A DNA stretch of 60,166 nucleotides from Streptomyces albospinus (GCF_014648695.1 NZ_BMRP01000028.1:25037-85202); one strand, 5' to 3'. Shown: positions 9,114 to 18,081, counted from the first letter of the stretch. The notes: generated from the letters alone by a model not told the origin. A program made the numbers and translations.

Positions 9114-10583
9114 TCACCTGTGACGCAGCGCGCCGCCGACCACCCCGGACAGTCCGTCTCCACCGGCCCGCTGCGCGCGGGGGTCGAGCGGGGTGAGCAC
9201 GCCCAGGCGCTCCTCGATCCGCTGCGCCGCCTCCAGGCACAGGTCCTCGCGGTACATCCCCGCCACGACCTGGACGCCCTGCGGCAGACCGGCCGCGAGC
9301 CCGGTGGGCACGGCCACGGCCGGCACCCCTACATACGTCGTCGCGGTCAGCAGCCGCAGCGGCGCGAACGTCGCGTCGCGCTCCTCCAGGGTCCGCGGCA
9401 CCACGGGCTCCGGTATCGGCTGCGTGGACACCGGCCCGAGCAGCACCGGACAGCGCTCGAAGAAGCGGGCCCACGCGCGCTGGACGCCGAGGCGCACACC
9501 GGTCTGCCGGAGGTACTCCTCCAGGCCGACGGCCGGATGGCGTTGCGTGTCCAGCTCGATGTGGCGGGCGCTGTCGTCGGTGAGCAGCCGCCTGAGCACG
9601 GGCCACGCCACGGAGAACTCGGTTCGCAGGAGCGCGCCGAAGCCGTCGAGGGCGTCCTGCATCCGCGGCACCTCCACCTCCTCGACCGGGTGCCCGGCGT
9701 CCTCCAGGGCGGACGCCGCCGCCTCGATCGCCGCGCGCACGTCCGGGTGGACGTCGCCCCGCCCGCCGGGGTCGATCACCACCCCGACCCGTACCGGCCC
9801 GTCCGGCCGCGGCCCGTACAGCGGTGCCGGGACCGCCCGCGGGTCCTGCGGATCCGTCCCCGCCAGCGCCTCGTATGCCACCCGCAGGTCCGCCACCGAT
9901 CGGGCCAGCGGGCCGTCCACGGGGAAGAGCTGGTGGCCCAGGACCGGCTCCTGGTCGTTCATCCGGTGGTCGGCCGGGAACCGCCCGTAGCTCGGCTTCA
10001 GCCCCACGACTCCGTTGAACGTCGCAGGGTTGCGCACCGATCCGCCGGAGTCGTTGCCCAGGCCCAGCGCCGCCATACCGGTCGCCACCGCGACCGCGTC
10101 GCCGCCGCTGGTGCCACCGGGCGTGCGCCACGGGTCCCACGGGTTGACGGTGTCCCCGAACAGCTGGCTGACCGTGTGCAGTCCGGCGATCGCAAGATCG
10201 GGCATGTTGGTGCGGCCGATCGGAATCGCCCCGGCCGCGCGCAGCCGCCGCACCGGGGGAGCGTCCGACTTCGCCACCCAGTCGCGGAAGTACGGAACGC
10301 CGTGCGTGGTCGCCGATCCGGCGACGTGGATGTTCTCCTTCACCGTGAACGGCACCCCGGCCAGCGGGCCCAGTCGCTCGCCGGCGGCCCGGCGCCGGTC
10401 GGTCTCCCGCGCCGCCTGCCGGGCGCCGTCCTCCAGCAACCGGGTCACCGCGTTCACCTGCGGGTTCACCGCGCTGATCCGCTCCAGGTGCGCCGCCACG
10501 ACCTCCGCCGCCGACACCTCTCCGGACGCCACCAGCCTCGCCAGCTCCGACGCCCCCAGTGCCCACACTTCGTCGGTCCCCAT
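9114..10583 (-). CDS. Amidase signature family hydrolase
   Basis: A 489-residue member of the amidase signature family, hydrolysing C-N bonds. The Ser-cisSer-Lys triad is visible: Lys in VPFTVKENIHV, cis-Ser in GGTSGGDAVAVATG, and nucleophile Ser in DSGGSVRNPATFNG. ATG 10583 is preceded by GGAAGGAAGGGAGG, a strong ribosome site, and gives the family's usual N-terminus; upstream in-frame extension would run through the operator region. It is divergent from a TetR gene across 93 bp carrying two palindromes, so it is probably repressed by that TetR. The substrate is unknown. Confidence 0.9.
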   Translation of the reverse strand: MGTDEVWALGASELARLVASGEVSAAEVVAAHLERISAVNPQVNAVTRLLEDGARQAARETDRRRAAGERLGPLAGVPFTVKENIHVAGSATTHGVPYFRDWVAKSDAPPVRRLRAAGAIPIGRTNMPDLAIAGLHTVSQLFGDTVNPWDPWRTPGGTSGGDAVAVATGMAALGLGNDSGGSVRNPATFNGVVGLKPSYGRFPADHRMNDQEPVLGHQLFPVDGPLARSVADLRVAYEALAGTDPQDPRAVPAPLYGPRPDGPVRVGVVIDPGGRGDVHPDVRAAIEAAASALEDAGHPVEEVEVPRMQDALDGFGALLRTEFSVAWPVLRRLLTDDSARHIELDTQRHPAVGLEEYLRQTGVRLGVQRAWARFFERCPVLLGPVSTQPIPEPVVPRTLEERDATFAPLRLLTATTYVGVPAVAVPTGLAAGLPQGVQVVAGMYREDLCLEAAQRIEERLGVLTPLDPRAQRAGGDGLSGVVGGALRHR

Positions 10584-10612
10584 CGGACCCTCCCTTCCTT
10601 CCGGCAAGAAAA

Positions 10613-10644
10613 ATACAGCCCTGTATCTGAATACAGAACTGAAT
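10613..10644. promoter_or_regulatory. Twin palindromic operator between amidase and TetR genes
   Basis: ATACAGCCCTGTAT (10613-10626) is a perfect palindrome, and ATACAGAACTGAAT (10631-10644) is the same site with one mismatch. Their centres are 18 bp apart. They fill the middle of the divergent intergenic region, so binding could repress both genes. Confidence 0.75.
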
Positions 10645-10676
10645 ATTTCCTCCGAGGTGCGCCGTAGGATGCCGCC

Positions 10677-11327
10677 GTGACACCCGAACGCAAGCGCCTG
10701 ACCCGCGAAGAGAGCCGACAGCAGACCCGCAGCCGCCTGCTGGCCGCCGCCGCCGAGCTGTTCACCGAACGCGGTGTCAACGGCACCTCCGTCGAGCAGA
10801 TCGCCGAGCGCGCCGGCTACACCCGCGGCGCCTTCTACGGGAACTTCGAGGACAAGAACGCCCTCGTCGCCGAGCTGCTCCAGCAGCGCACCCGTCGCGA
10901 ACTGGAGGAAGTCGGCGCCCTCACCCAGGACGCCGGCTCCTTCGCCGACGCCCTCGACAGGCTCCGTGCCTGGAACCGCGACCGCGCCCCGCACCTGCCC
11001 GAATGGCTCGCCCTGCGGATGGAACTCGTCCTGCACGCCCTGCGGAACGAGGAGCTGCGCCCGCTGCTCGCCGAACGCGAACTCCTCGCCCGCGACGCCC
11101 ATGCCACCGGCCTGCGGCAGGCGTTCGCCGCCCGCGGCGTCGCATCGCCCGCAGACCCCGCGTTCCTCGCCCTGATCGTCCACGCGCTGGAGGACGGCCT
11201 GCTCATCCAGCGCCTCCTGGCCCCCGGCGGCATCCCGGACGACGTCGTGGTCGACGCCTTCGACCTGCTCCTGCGCTCTTGGACCGCGCTCGCACACGAT
11301 CCACCCCAAGAGGCCCCCGGGGCGTGA
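10677..11327 (+). CDS. TetR/AcrR-family transcriptional regulator
   Basis: Encodes 216 residues. The N-terminal helix-turn-helix is typical: TRSRLLAAAAELFTERG, then the recognition part TSVEQIAERAGYTRGAFYGNF (residues ~36-57). The remainder is the all-helical ligand-binding and dimerisation domain. GTG start. It is transcribed divergently from the amidase gene with the twin operator between them, so autoregulation plus repression of the amidase is the simplest model. The ligand is unknown but may be an amide substrate or its product. Confidence 0.9.
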   Translation: MTPERKRLTREESRQQTRSRLLAAAAELFTERGVNGTSVEQIAERAGYTRGAFYGNFEDKNALVAELLQQRTRRELEEVGALTQDAGSFADALDRLRAWNRDRAPHLPEWLALRMELVLHALRNEELRPLLAERELLARDAHATGLRQAFAARGVASPADPAFLALIVHALEDGLLIQRLLAPGGIPDDVVVDAFDLLLRSWTALAHDPPQEAPGA

Positions 11328-11848
11328 CGAAGGTGCTCGGCGGCGCCCTCGCCCGGCCTCGGGCGCAGAGCATGCCGTCGACGCGGCACCCCGCCGCAAC
11401 TCCAGCCCGCTTCCCGGGACTTCGCACCGACGCCGGGCGGGTACCCCGGTGCGGGCAGCCCCCCCGCACCGGCTCCCCGCCCGCCGCGTGCACCGCATGT
11501 GTGCCACCTGCGGTGCACGCGGCGACCGGGCCTGCCGCCCACTGACTCCGCATCAGCCATAAGGGTTCGATCAGGGCTTTCTCAGGGACGTTCCCTGATG
11601 AGCCGGGCTGCGGGCACGGAAGAGACTCGTGATCGGGCCGCCCAAGAGCCTCGGCCGTCCCCGTCCCCGTCCCCGTCCCCAGCTCCGGCGCCCTACGCCG
11701 GCAAGAAGTTGGCCCGATGCCGAACGGCCAGGACACCCGCCGCCGATCCGGCGCCGCTCGTCACCTCACGTCCGGTCGGCGGCAGCCGCGCGGCGACACG
11801 GACTCCTGGCTCTTGCGGCACGTGCACGGCCCGGCCGTGATCATGCAA
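11328..11848. other. Gene-poor stretch at the left edge of the island
   Basis: About 520 bp without a convincing gene. It contains a short GTCCCC microsatellite (four units, near 11655-11685). Open frames here lack family resemblance and overlap each other. It separates the chromosomal TetR gene from the first tRNA-Arg fragment. Confidence 0.5.
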
Positions 11849-11889
11849 AAGGGCCAGTTCAAGGCGGTGAAGCCGCTCAACTGGCCCTT
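11849..11889. terminator. Hairpin beside the first tRNA-Arg fragment
   Basis: AAGGGCCAGTT (11849-11859) pairs with AACTGGCCCTT (11879-11889), with an inner GGCGG/CCGC stem. On the minus strand it is followed by TTTT, so it is a good Rho-independent terminator for a tRNA gene entering from the right. It may be the original terminator of the tRNA-Arg gene. Confidence 0.7.
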
Positions 11890-11896
11890 GGCTGTG

Positions 11897-11938
11897 TGCC
11901 CCCGGGCAGATTCGAACTGCCGACACCCGCTCTAGGAG
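11897..11938 (-). other. tRNA-Arg 3'-half fragment (ancestral or old att site)
   Basis: This matches the 3' half of the intact tRNA-Arg at 35,854-35,929 from the anticodon loop to the acceptor stem, with one mismatch (CTCTAGGAG in place of CTTTAGGAG). It lacks the encoded CCA. No 5' half is present. It is best read as the displaced chromosomal 3' end left after element integration. Confidence 0.8.
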
Positions 11939-12054
11939 TGGGGTCGAATCCCCGATCGAGGGTGTTGGATCAGGCTGGGTGGTGCTGTTCTTGCAGGTCA
12001 GCGCCACCCGCTCTGACCCTGGGTCCAGCTTTCGGCACCTCGTGTTCCGCCGTC

Positions 12055-12126
12055 CGCTCACGCATCGCTCACGCAGGAAAAGGTTCGGCACAGCGGGATG
12101 TGAACCCACGACCTCTTCGTCCCGAA
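12055..12126. other. tRNA-Pro 3'-half fragment with adjacent direct repeats
   Basis: On the minus strand 12093-12126 reads TTCGGGACGAAGAGG, then TCGTGGGTTCACATCCCGC, matching a tRNA-Pro(CGG) from the anticodon loop into the T stem. The anticodon stem's 5' strand is missing, so it is not a gene. Two CGCTCACGCA repeats at 12055-12064 and 12066-12075, 11 bp apart, look like integrase arm sites. I interpret it as an attachment-site remnant. Confidence 0.6.
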
Positions 12127-12480
12127 GCACTTCGATTACCTTCGCGGGCTCAGGCGCTATGGCTGTCGACCTGCGGTTGTGGTGCCTGATGGTCCGTGGT
12201 GGTTCGCCGAAGTTCGCTGCGGTTGTCACGCAGTTGGTCACTCAGCCGCGCGCAGCGGAGGACGATCGGAAGACGCCTGTGGAGCCGGGCGTCTCTGGAT
12301 GTGTCCCGGCTGGTGGAGCGGCGCGGGCAGCCGCAGCCAACTGTTCACGTCCTCGGACAGGACGAGCAGGACTGAGCCCTTGTGACGGTCGGCGCCCGGG
12401 CATCCGATCCGGCAGGGCTGAGTCCGGCCCGGTACGGCCCTGCGGACCGGATGGTCCGCAGGGCCTTGGTGCGAAACCGG

Positions 12481-12807
12481 TCAGTCCTCGTCCTCTTCGT
12501 GGTCGTGGCGCGCCTCATGGTGGCGCTCGTGATGGTGGTAGTTCCTGATTTCTGTGTGGTGCTCCGGCTCGGCGTTGATGCAGGTGTTCCCGAAGGTCGG
12601 GTTGAGGACGCCGACCACGTTGATCGAGTTGCCGCAGAGGTTGATCGGCATGTGGATCGGCATCTGGGCGAGGTTGCCCGAGGCGAAGCCGGGTGACTTG
12701 ACGGCGGCGCCCTGCGCACCGCTGTTCGCCAAAGCCGCACCTGTCGACATTCCCGTCGCGATGCCGACCGCCATAAGGACCATGGCAGCCTTCTTGGCAG
12801 TGTTCAC
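12481..12807 (-). CDS. Short chaplin with His/acid-rich C-terminal tail
   Basis: A 108-residue secreted amphipathic protein of the chaplin family, which coats aerial hyphae and spores. GTG 12807 is preceded by AGGAGGGC. The signal peptide ends near ALA-NSG. One chaplin domain follows: NSGAQGAAVKSPGFASGNLA, then PINLCGNSINVVGVLNPTFG and NTCIN, with the two conserved Cys. The last ~26 residues form an unusual tail with nine His plus many Glu/Asp (NYHHHERHHEARHDHEEDED), which could bind metal. It lies between two tRNA-Pro fragments inside the island, away from other chaplin genes. Confidence 0.88.
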   Translation of the reverse strand: MNTAKKAAMVLMAVGIATGMSTGAALANSGAQGAAVKSPGFASGNLAQMPIHMPINLCGNSINVVGVLNPTFGNTCINAEPEHHTEIRNYHHHERHHEARHDHEEDED

Positions 12808-13430
12808 GGATAGCCCTCCTACGGTTGTCCGGTAACCCAGTCGCTGGATTACACGCTGCCAACGCCTGGCCGCCTCCGATGGCACGACAACCGGTGGTTA
12901 AACCTCCCTGCGGCCCAACCGGCTTATGAGAATCGATTGAGCAGGCCAGATGAAATTTCACCGTGTTACCCGATACGGCGGCCGGCGCGTGTTCGGGAAC
13001 CTTGGCAACCGTGATCGGGATTCCGCATCCACTGATCGGATGAACCGCGCCTTTCGGCCGCATTGCCCCTTCGTCCGAGTCGTTATCGGACAGGAAAGAG
13101 AAGGACGCTCTTCACTGGGCTGAGGCAAGACAGCGACCGGTCCTTCCTCACGGGACGGACCGGTCGTTCCCATTGGGCGTAAGGCGGTACTCGGGCCTGC
13201 GTCCTTACCGCGAGCGGGGTCTCTTCCGAGGGCGACTCACCGCAGCAGCACGCCGACGGCCCGGAGCCTCGTCCTGAGGGTCAGGTCGACAACTTGCGTC
13301 AACCACTGGCGCCCTTCGAGCAGAAGCAATCCGACCGCCGGTTCGACCTGTGCACGACGTGCTCTGGCAGTACTGGGAGAGCCAGGGGGGGACCGGCCGG
13401 CTGCCGGCGGCGCCTGGGGGCTACTTGTCA
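12808..13430. other. Non-coding stretch upstream of the chaplin gene
   Basis: No convincing gene in about 620 bp. It must contain the chaplin promoter (minus strand, near 12,830-13,000) and contains the hairpin at 13,134-13,166. Confidence 0.5.
13134..13166. terminator. Hairpin, putative terminator
   Basis: CGACCGGTCC (13134-13143) pairs with GGACCGGTCG (13157-13166), followed by TTCCC. It lies in the otherwise empty 12.81-13.43 kb stretch upstream of the chaplin gene. No gene obviously uses it. Confidence 0.45.
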
Positions 13431-13474
13431 GTCGGGGTGGCGGGATGTGAACCCACGCCCTCTTCGTCCCGAAT
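13431..13474 (-). other. Second tRNA-Pro 3'-half fragment (att remnant)
   Basis: On the minus strand it runs from the anticodon loop TTCGGGA through CGAAGAGG and a T arm to the acceptor strand CGCCACCCCGAC. It shares about 34 bp with one mismatch with the fragment at 12,093-12,126, in the same orientation 1.35 kb away. The 5' half of the tRNA is absent. It is an integration scar, not a tRNA gene. Confidence 0.65.
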
Positions 13475-13579
13475 GAAGTACGGGCAAGATCCTTACCTGC
13501 GTGTTCTGGTATCTGCCCAGGTCAGAGGGTTGGCGTGGGGTGGTCTGGCGTGGTGTCGCAGAGGCTTCGGGAGAAGGTC

Positions 13580-13599
13580 TTCTCCCAGATTTCTCCCAG
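13580..13599. repeat. Direct repeats TTCTCCCAG, candidate integrase arm sites
   Basis: TTCTCCCAG occurs at 13580-13588 and 13591-13599 (11-bp period), about 105 bp from the tRNA-Pro fragment. This spacing and arrangement is that of arm-type sites of a tyrosine integrase. The integrase gene itself is not present. Confidence 0.45.
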
Positions 13600-14028
13600 G
13601 GAGCCGAGGCCGGCTGTCGCCGCGTGGCGACTGTGGCTCGTCAGGGTTACCGAGACGCGGGCGCAGGCGCCGGATCTCTGCCTCCCGCGCACACCGCTGT
13701 CGGCGGGATGCGGATTGCTCCGGCCACGACAGCGGGCCGGGTGCGGGGACGGCCGATGGGCAGGCCCTTGCCGCCACGCGAACACTGCCGCCGGGTGGCA
13801 CCTGGCCGGGGTGTGGATCAATCCTCAGCAAGGCGAACTTTCCCTGATGCGGCACTGGTTCGTCTCGTACACCGGGCAGCGCTGCACGCGTGCGACGCCG
13901 TCGCAGCAGCCTCGGCACCGCAGTGACCCGTGGTCTGCGGTGCACCGGCGGCGCGGGGGCCGTGCGTCCCGCGCAAAGGTGGCTCTGCGCTACGACAAGA
14001 CGCCGGTGAGCTGATGGCCGCGCAGTGT
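13600..14028. other. Non-coding stretch after the att remnant
   Basis: Open frames occur on both strands but none shows clear family resemblance or a signal peptide. I see no supported gene here. Confidence 0.4.
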
Positions 14029-15687
14029 TCAGTCGGAGAAGTCCTGGGTGAGCCAGACGGTGCCGTTGCCGTTGCCGTTGCCGTTGCGGTAGATGGCGAT
14101 GCCGATGTGGGTGAAGGCGCTGCTGAGGATGTTCTGGCGGTGGCCGTCGTTGGGTGGCTTCTCGTCGAGCATGGCCTGGGTGAGGTTGACGGCGGCGGTG
14201 GCGATCTGTCGGGGGTCCGGTCCCGCGCAGGCTCGGCCTATGTTCTCTCCCGCGGATCCCCACTGGACGCCTGCGGCGGTTTCTCTGTCTCCCAGAGGGG
14301 CTTCACCGGGGCATTGGTGGGACAGGCCGCATCCGCCGGCCATCGTGGTGTTGTGCGCGGTCGCGCTGCGGGTGAGGCCGGTGGTGAGGGAGTAGGGCGG
14401 CAGGCCGTGGGCGGCTCGTGCCTGGTTGATCACGGCGAGGACCTGCTCGACCGCGTCGGGGGCGGCGGCTGTCTGCGGGGTCGGGGTGTTCGAGGGGGTG
14501 GGGGCCGGGTGGGCCGGTGACGGTTCGACGGTCGGTGTCCGGCTGGGGGAGGCCGTGGGCGGGTGGGAAGGGGAAGGGGTATGGGGTGGCGGGCTGGATA
14601 TCGGCGCCGCTTTCACCAGTACCGGCCGGTTGGGGACCGCGGGGTCGGTCTTCGGGGCGCTGTCCGGTGAGCCGAGCATGACGGAGATCGCCGTGGCCGC
14701 TGCTGTGGCGGCGGCGCCGGCGAGTACGTGCGCGCGTCGGGGCCGGAACCGCGGACGGTGGTGGCCGCCGATCGGTCCGCGAGCCAGGCTGTGCGGCGGG
14801 GGCGCCGCGTGCCGTGCCGTCGTCAGGGGCGTGGAAGTGGCATTGGTCATGCTTGAACTGGCCAGCCCGGCTGCGGGGTTGAGGGCTGCGGCGCCGTGGC
14901 CCGCTTGGGTCGCGTACCAGGCCAGAGAGGCGGTCGGTGGGATCAGGGCGATGCCGGCGAGGAGGCTTTGCGCCGGTACCAGGCCGCTGCCTCGGCCCGA
15001 GCAGTCCCGGCAGTCACGGACGTGGCGGGATATGCGCTTGCGCCACAGCGCAGAGGGCGCGCCGTCCCAGCGCGCCACGACGGGCTCCAGCCGCGGGCAA
15101 CGGGACGTCGCCGACAGCGCGCGCACCACCAGCCGGGCGGCTTCCAGCTGAGCCTTCATCCGCTGCACTCGCACCGCGACGTACGGCGACGGCAGCTTGA
15201 GGGCGGCGGCCATGTCGGGCCGGGTCAGCTCGCCCGCGGCCTCCTGCCACCACAGCGCCAGCAGCGCGCGATCGTCCTCGTCCAGCCAGCGGGTCGCTTC
15301 GGCGACCTCGCGGCGCTGGCCCGAGAGCCCCAGCCGGATGATGGTCAGATCGACGAAGTCCGCGCCAGGGTCGGCCAGTTCGGTCACTTCGTCGATTCTG
15401 GAATCGGAAGCGGATGCCTGTTTGCTGCGCCAGTGCCGGCGTATCTCGTTCATGGTCACGGCCACCAGCCAGGAGCGGAACCGGTGGGGTGTGCGCAGGC
15501 CGGCCAGTCCGTCGAGCGCGCGGAGCATGGTTTCCTGCACCACGTCGTCGACGTCGGCGTGACCGTGCAGTGCGCGTCCGACGATGTTGTAGACCAACGG
15601 CAGATATTCGGCGACCAGCTCGTCCTGCGCGCACCGGTCCCCTGCCTGTGCGGTCGCGACGACCGCGGTTCCATGTTCTGGGCTCAT
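14029..15687 (-). CDS. ECF-type sigma factor fused to membrane segments and a CAP domain
   Basis: A 552-residue fusion. Residues ~1-75 carry sigma region 2 (LVYNIVGRALHGHADVDDVV with QETMLRALDG). Residues ~130-180 carry region 4 (MAAALKLPSPYVAVRVQRMKA). A short Cys motif (HVRDCRDC), two hydrophobic segments (SLLAGIALIPPTASLAWY and VLAGAAATAAATAISVML) and a Pro/Ser/Thr linker follow. The last ~130 residues are a CAP/SCP domain ending GHRQNILSSAFTHIGIAIYR with an Asn-Gly repeat. The CAP part should lie outside the membrane and the sigma part inside, suggesting a membrane-tethered sigma factor. No separate anti-sigma gene is adjacent. A start 36 nt upstream (15,723) is possible. Confidence 0.85.
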   Translation of the reverse strand: MSPEHGTAVVATAQAGDRCAQDELVAEYLPLVYNIVGRALHGHADVDDVVQETMLRALDGLAGLRTPHRFRSWLVAVTMNEIRRHWRSKQASASDSRIDEVTELADPGADFVDLTIIRLGLSGQRREVAEATRWLDEDDRALLALWWQEAAGELTRPDMAAALKLPSPYVAVRVQRMKAQLEAARLVVRALSATSRCPRLEPVVARWDGAPSALWRKRISRHVRDCRDCSGRGSGLVPAQSLLAGIALIPPTASLAWYATQAGHGAAALNPAAGLASSSMTNATSTPLTTARHAAPPPHSLARGPIGGHHRPRFRPRRAHVLAGAAATAAATAISVMLGSPDSAPKTDPAVPNRPVLVKAAPISSPPPHTPSPSHPPTASPSRTPTVEPSPAHPAPTPSNTPTPQTAAAPDAVEQVLAVINQARAAHGLPPYSLTTGLTRSATAHNTTMAGGCGLSHQCPGEAPLGDRETAAGVQWGSAGENIGRACAGPDPRQIATAAVNLTQAMLDEKPPNDGHRQNILSSAFTHIGIAIYRNGNGNGNGTVWLTQDFSD

Positions 15688-15723
15688 GTCCTTCCTCGCT
15701 CCCTGTCGCCGACGTGTCTGCAT

Positions 15724-16479
15724 GCCTTCGATACCTGGGAGACCCTGCCAGGGGAGGACGGATAACAGAAACTCGGAGAATTTTTTTCTGAGCTCCTCTG
15801 GGCCCCTCGACGAGTTCCGTCATTCCGCCATATCGGCGCCACATTGATGTCGTTGTGCGGACATTTAGGGCGTCGGGTGGGTTTGCCGTGCGCTGCCGAC
15901 AAGGGCGTCGACTGTCAATGACATTGAGGGTGCCGCGAGTTCTTCGGCGGCATTCCACGCCACTTACAAGCACCTCGTGGCGGGGCGTAGCGCGGACTGC
16001 CGTGGACTGGCACACGGCATGTGACCTGCGCCGATGTGAGGCCGTTCACTGCGGTTCCCCATGGCGTGGAGAGGCGGGAGAGGGTGCCGTGAGGCTGTGG
16101 AGCCGCATGCTGTGCCGGGCTCCTCATGCCCTCCGGTTCGACGAATAATTTGTGATCACTGACACGTGGGACTTGCTTCGGTGTGCGTGGTTCGGCTAGC
16201 TTCCGTTGCTCATTGGACATGCCTTCGAAAGCGTCCAGTTCACGAGAGCTGCGGTAGCCGTCAATTCTTCGATCGGCGCCAGAAAATTCCCGCAGCTGAC
16301 CAAAGCCCAGGAATCCCGTTTCCGGTCCACAGACGCTCAACGCGCCTGCAGAAGACGGGCCTTGCGACACGCAACCCGGCACTGGGACATCCGTCCTGAC
16401 CGGCTCGCCCGGGGCCTTGGGGAGTGCCGTCCAACTCCCTCCAGTTTCAGGCCCCTGACAATGCAAAGGACATTCATTC
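15724..16479. other. Long non-coding gap between sigma-CAP and protease genes
   Basis: About 750 bp lacking a convincing gene. It should hold the divergent promoters of the sigma-CAP gene (minus) and the papain-like protease gene (plus). A run of seven T's occurs near 15,780. Confidence 0.5.
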
Positions 16480-17463
16480 ATGACTCGTGCATCCCGCAAG
16501 TGGAAGGCCGTCAGCGGCAAGTCACGCGCCGCCATCGCACTCGGCACGGGAGTAGCGATCGCAGCCGTGGCCGTCGGGGTCTCCACGGCGAGCCCCGTCG
16601 TGCCCGGTCAGGGCCAAGCACCCAGCCGGGCGTCACAGGCTCTCAGCGGAAAGAAGCACCCGTTCGGCCTCGGCGCTGTGCCGTCCAAGTCGGCGTGGCG
16701 CCAGTCCGTGCTGCGCAAGTCGGTTCAGCCGAGGCTGGCGGCCACCGCTCTCCGCCCGACGTCCGTCGCTGCCAAGCCGAACACGACGAGCCTTCAGAGC
16801 CTTCCTGCCAGCGTCGACCTGACCAAGTTCGCGGCCAAGCCCGGCAACCAGGGCCGGGTCGGTGCCTGTGTCGCGTGGGCCATCGACTACTCCGCCTACA
16901 GCGTCCTGGAGAACGAGCAGGGGATCAAGGGCGGACCCCAGGCGCCCATGTACACCTACGCCCAGATCGTCAAGGGGCGGAACATGGGCACCTCGGCGGA
17001 GCAGCACTTCAAGATAGCCACCTCACAAGGCGTCGACTCCAAGTCCGACTACGCGCAGGGGGACTTCGACTACACCACCCAGCCGACCGCCCACGAGCGA
17101 GCCAACGCGGCGAAGTGGAAGCTGTCCGGCTACACCCCGCTGCACACCGGCAACCAGATCAAGAACGACGTGAAGGCCGCTCTGGCCCAGGGGGAGCCGG
17201 TCGTCATCGCGATTCCGGTGTACAACAGCTTCTTCCGTCTGACCCCGCAGCAGGCCGCCTCTTACACGTACTCTCCGGCCGCCGGCGAGCAACTCGCGGG
17301 CGGACACGCGATCACCATCGTCGGCTACAACAGCAAGGGCGTGCGGGTCGAGAACTCCTGGGGCACCGGCTGGGGCGACCACGGATACATCAACCTCTCC
17401 TGGAACTACCTCGCCAACCAGGTGCGGGAAGCCAACGCCGTCGGCAAGCTCGTCAAGCGGTAA
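16480..17463 (+). CDS. Secreted papain-family (C1) cysteine protease
   Basis: A 327-residue exported protease. The N-terminus MTRASRKWKAVSGKSRA is followed by a hydrophobic signal segment and a short propeptide-like region to residue ~105. The C1 active site is complete: oxyanion Gln124 and nucleophile Cys130 (NQGRVGACVAWAID), His276 (GGHAITIVGYN) and Asn292 (VENSWGTGWGDHGYI). AAAGGA sits 9 nt before ATG 16,480. It faces away from the sigma-CAP gene across a 0.8-kb gap. Bacterial secreted papain-like enzymes vary in role (nutrition, competition, development), and no partner is visible. Confidence 0.9.
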   Translation: MTRASRKWKAVSGKSRAAIALGTGVAIAAVAVGVSTASPVVPGQGQAPSRASQALSGKKHPFGLGAVPSKSAWRQSVLRKSVQPRLAATALRPTSVAAKPNTTSLQSLPASVDLTKFAAKPGNQGRVGACVAWAIDYSAYSVLENEQGIKGGPQAPMYTYAQIVKGRNMGTSAEQHFKIATSQGVDSKSDYAQGDFDYTTQPTAHERANAAKWKLSGYTPLHTGNQIKNDVKAALAQGEPVVIAIPVYNSFFRLTPQQAASYTYSPAAGEQLAGGHAITIVGYNSKGVRVENSWGTGWGDHGYINLSWNYLANQVREANAVGKLVKR

Positions 17464-18061
17464 AACCCAACGGGGCACCTGACCAGGTCGGCCCGAACGA
17501 CACGGCTCCGTCCACGGCCCCACCTGTCTACCGACCCGCCCAGCGGTCAGAACCACCAGGGGCGGCGACGAACTGTCAGCCCTGTTGCCAACCGCATCAG
17601 CGGTGGCCTCTTGGCCATGCGGCTCTGGCCGCTGCGGTACGGATCCCGGGCAGTCTCGCATCCCACCCGCGATCAGCCGTGGTTCAGGCCGCTACATCTC
17701 GTCTCCGGCTCTGGGGGCCACTGCCGGACAACGATGCAGGCCGCTGCGCCCCGAACAGCCCCCGTCGTGGCCGGTCAGGGACGGTGTCGGGCCGGTTCCC
17801 ACTGGGCGGTGGCGCGGTGACGGTCCGCATGCTGGATCTACGCTGGATCGCGCTCCAAATCCCGCGATCATCGCAGATCACAGCGGAGTCGTCGATGGTC
17901 CGGTGCAACGTTTGATGCCCGTCATGGCATCGATTCAGCGATCTGGCAAACATGCGGTTCAGGCGGGGTCGGTTCCATCTGGAGCCGACCCCGTCGCCAT
18001 GCCCGGTGCCGGATCCGTGCTGGATGCTCGGAGGGCCTCCGCACGACGCAGACCGCATCAG
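17464..18061. other. Non-coding stretch with a stable hairpin
   Basis: No supported gene. GGGGTCGGTTCC (17,965-17,976) pairs with GGAGCCGACCCC (17,981-17,992) and could terminate transcription from either side. GATCC-rich short repeats occur near 17,835-18,010. Confidence 0.45.
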
Positions 18062-18081
18062 CCCTGTGACGACGATGGGTT

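Noticed and set aside
9114..11507. A longer amidase reading upstream through the TetR gene
   Set aside because: The extra N-terminus is antisense to the TetR gene and crosses the twin operator; ATG 10,583 has the strong ribosome site.
12093..13474. Functional tRNA-Pro genes
   Set aside because: Both copies start in the anticodon loop; the acceptor 5' strand and D arm are missing.
13535..14014. A 159-residue plus-strand frame
   Set aside because: No signal, domain or ribosome site; it overlaps other equally long frames and the att-like repeats.
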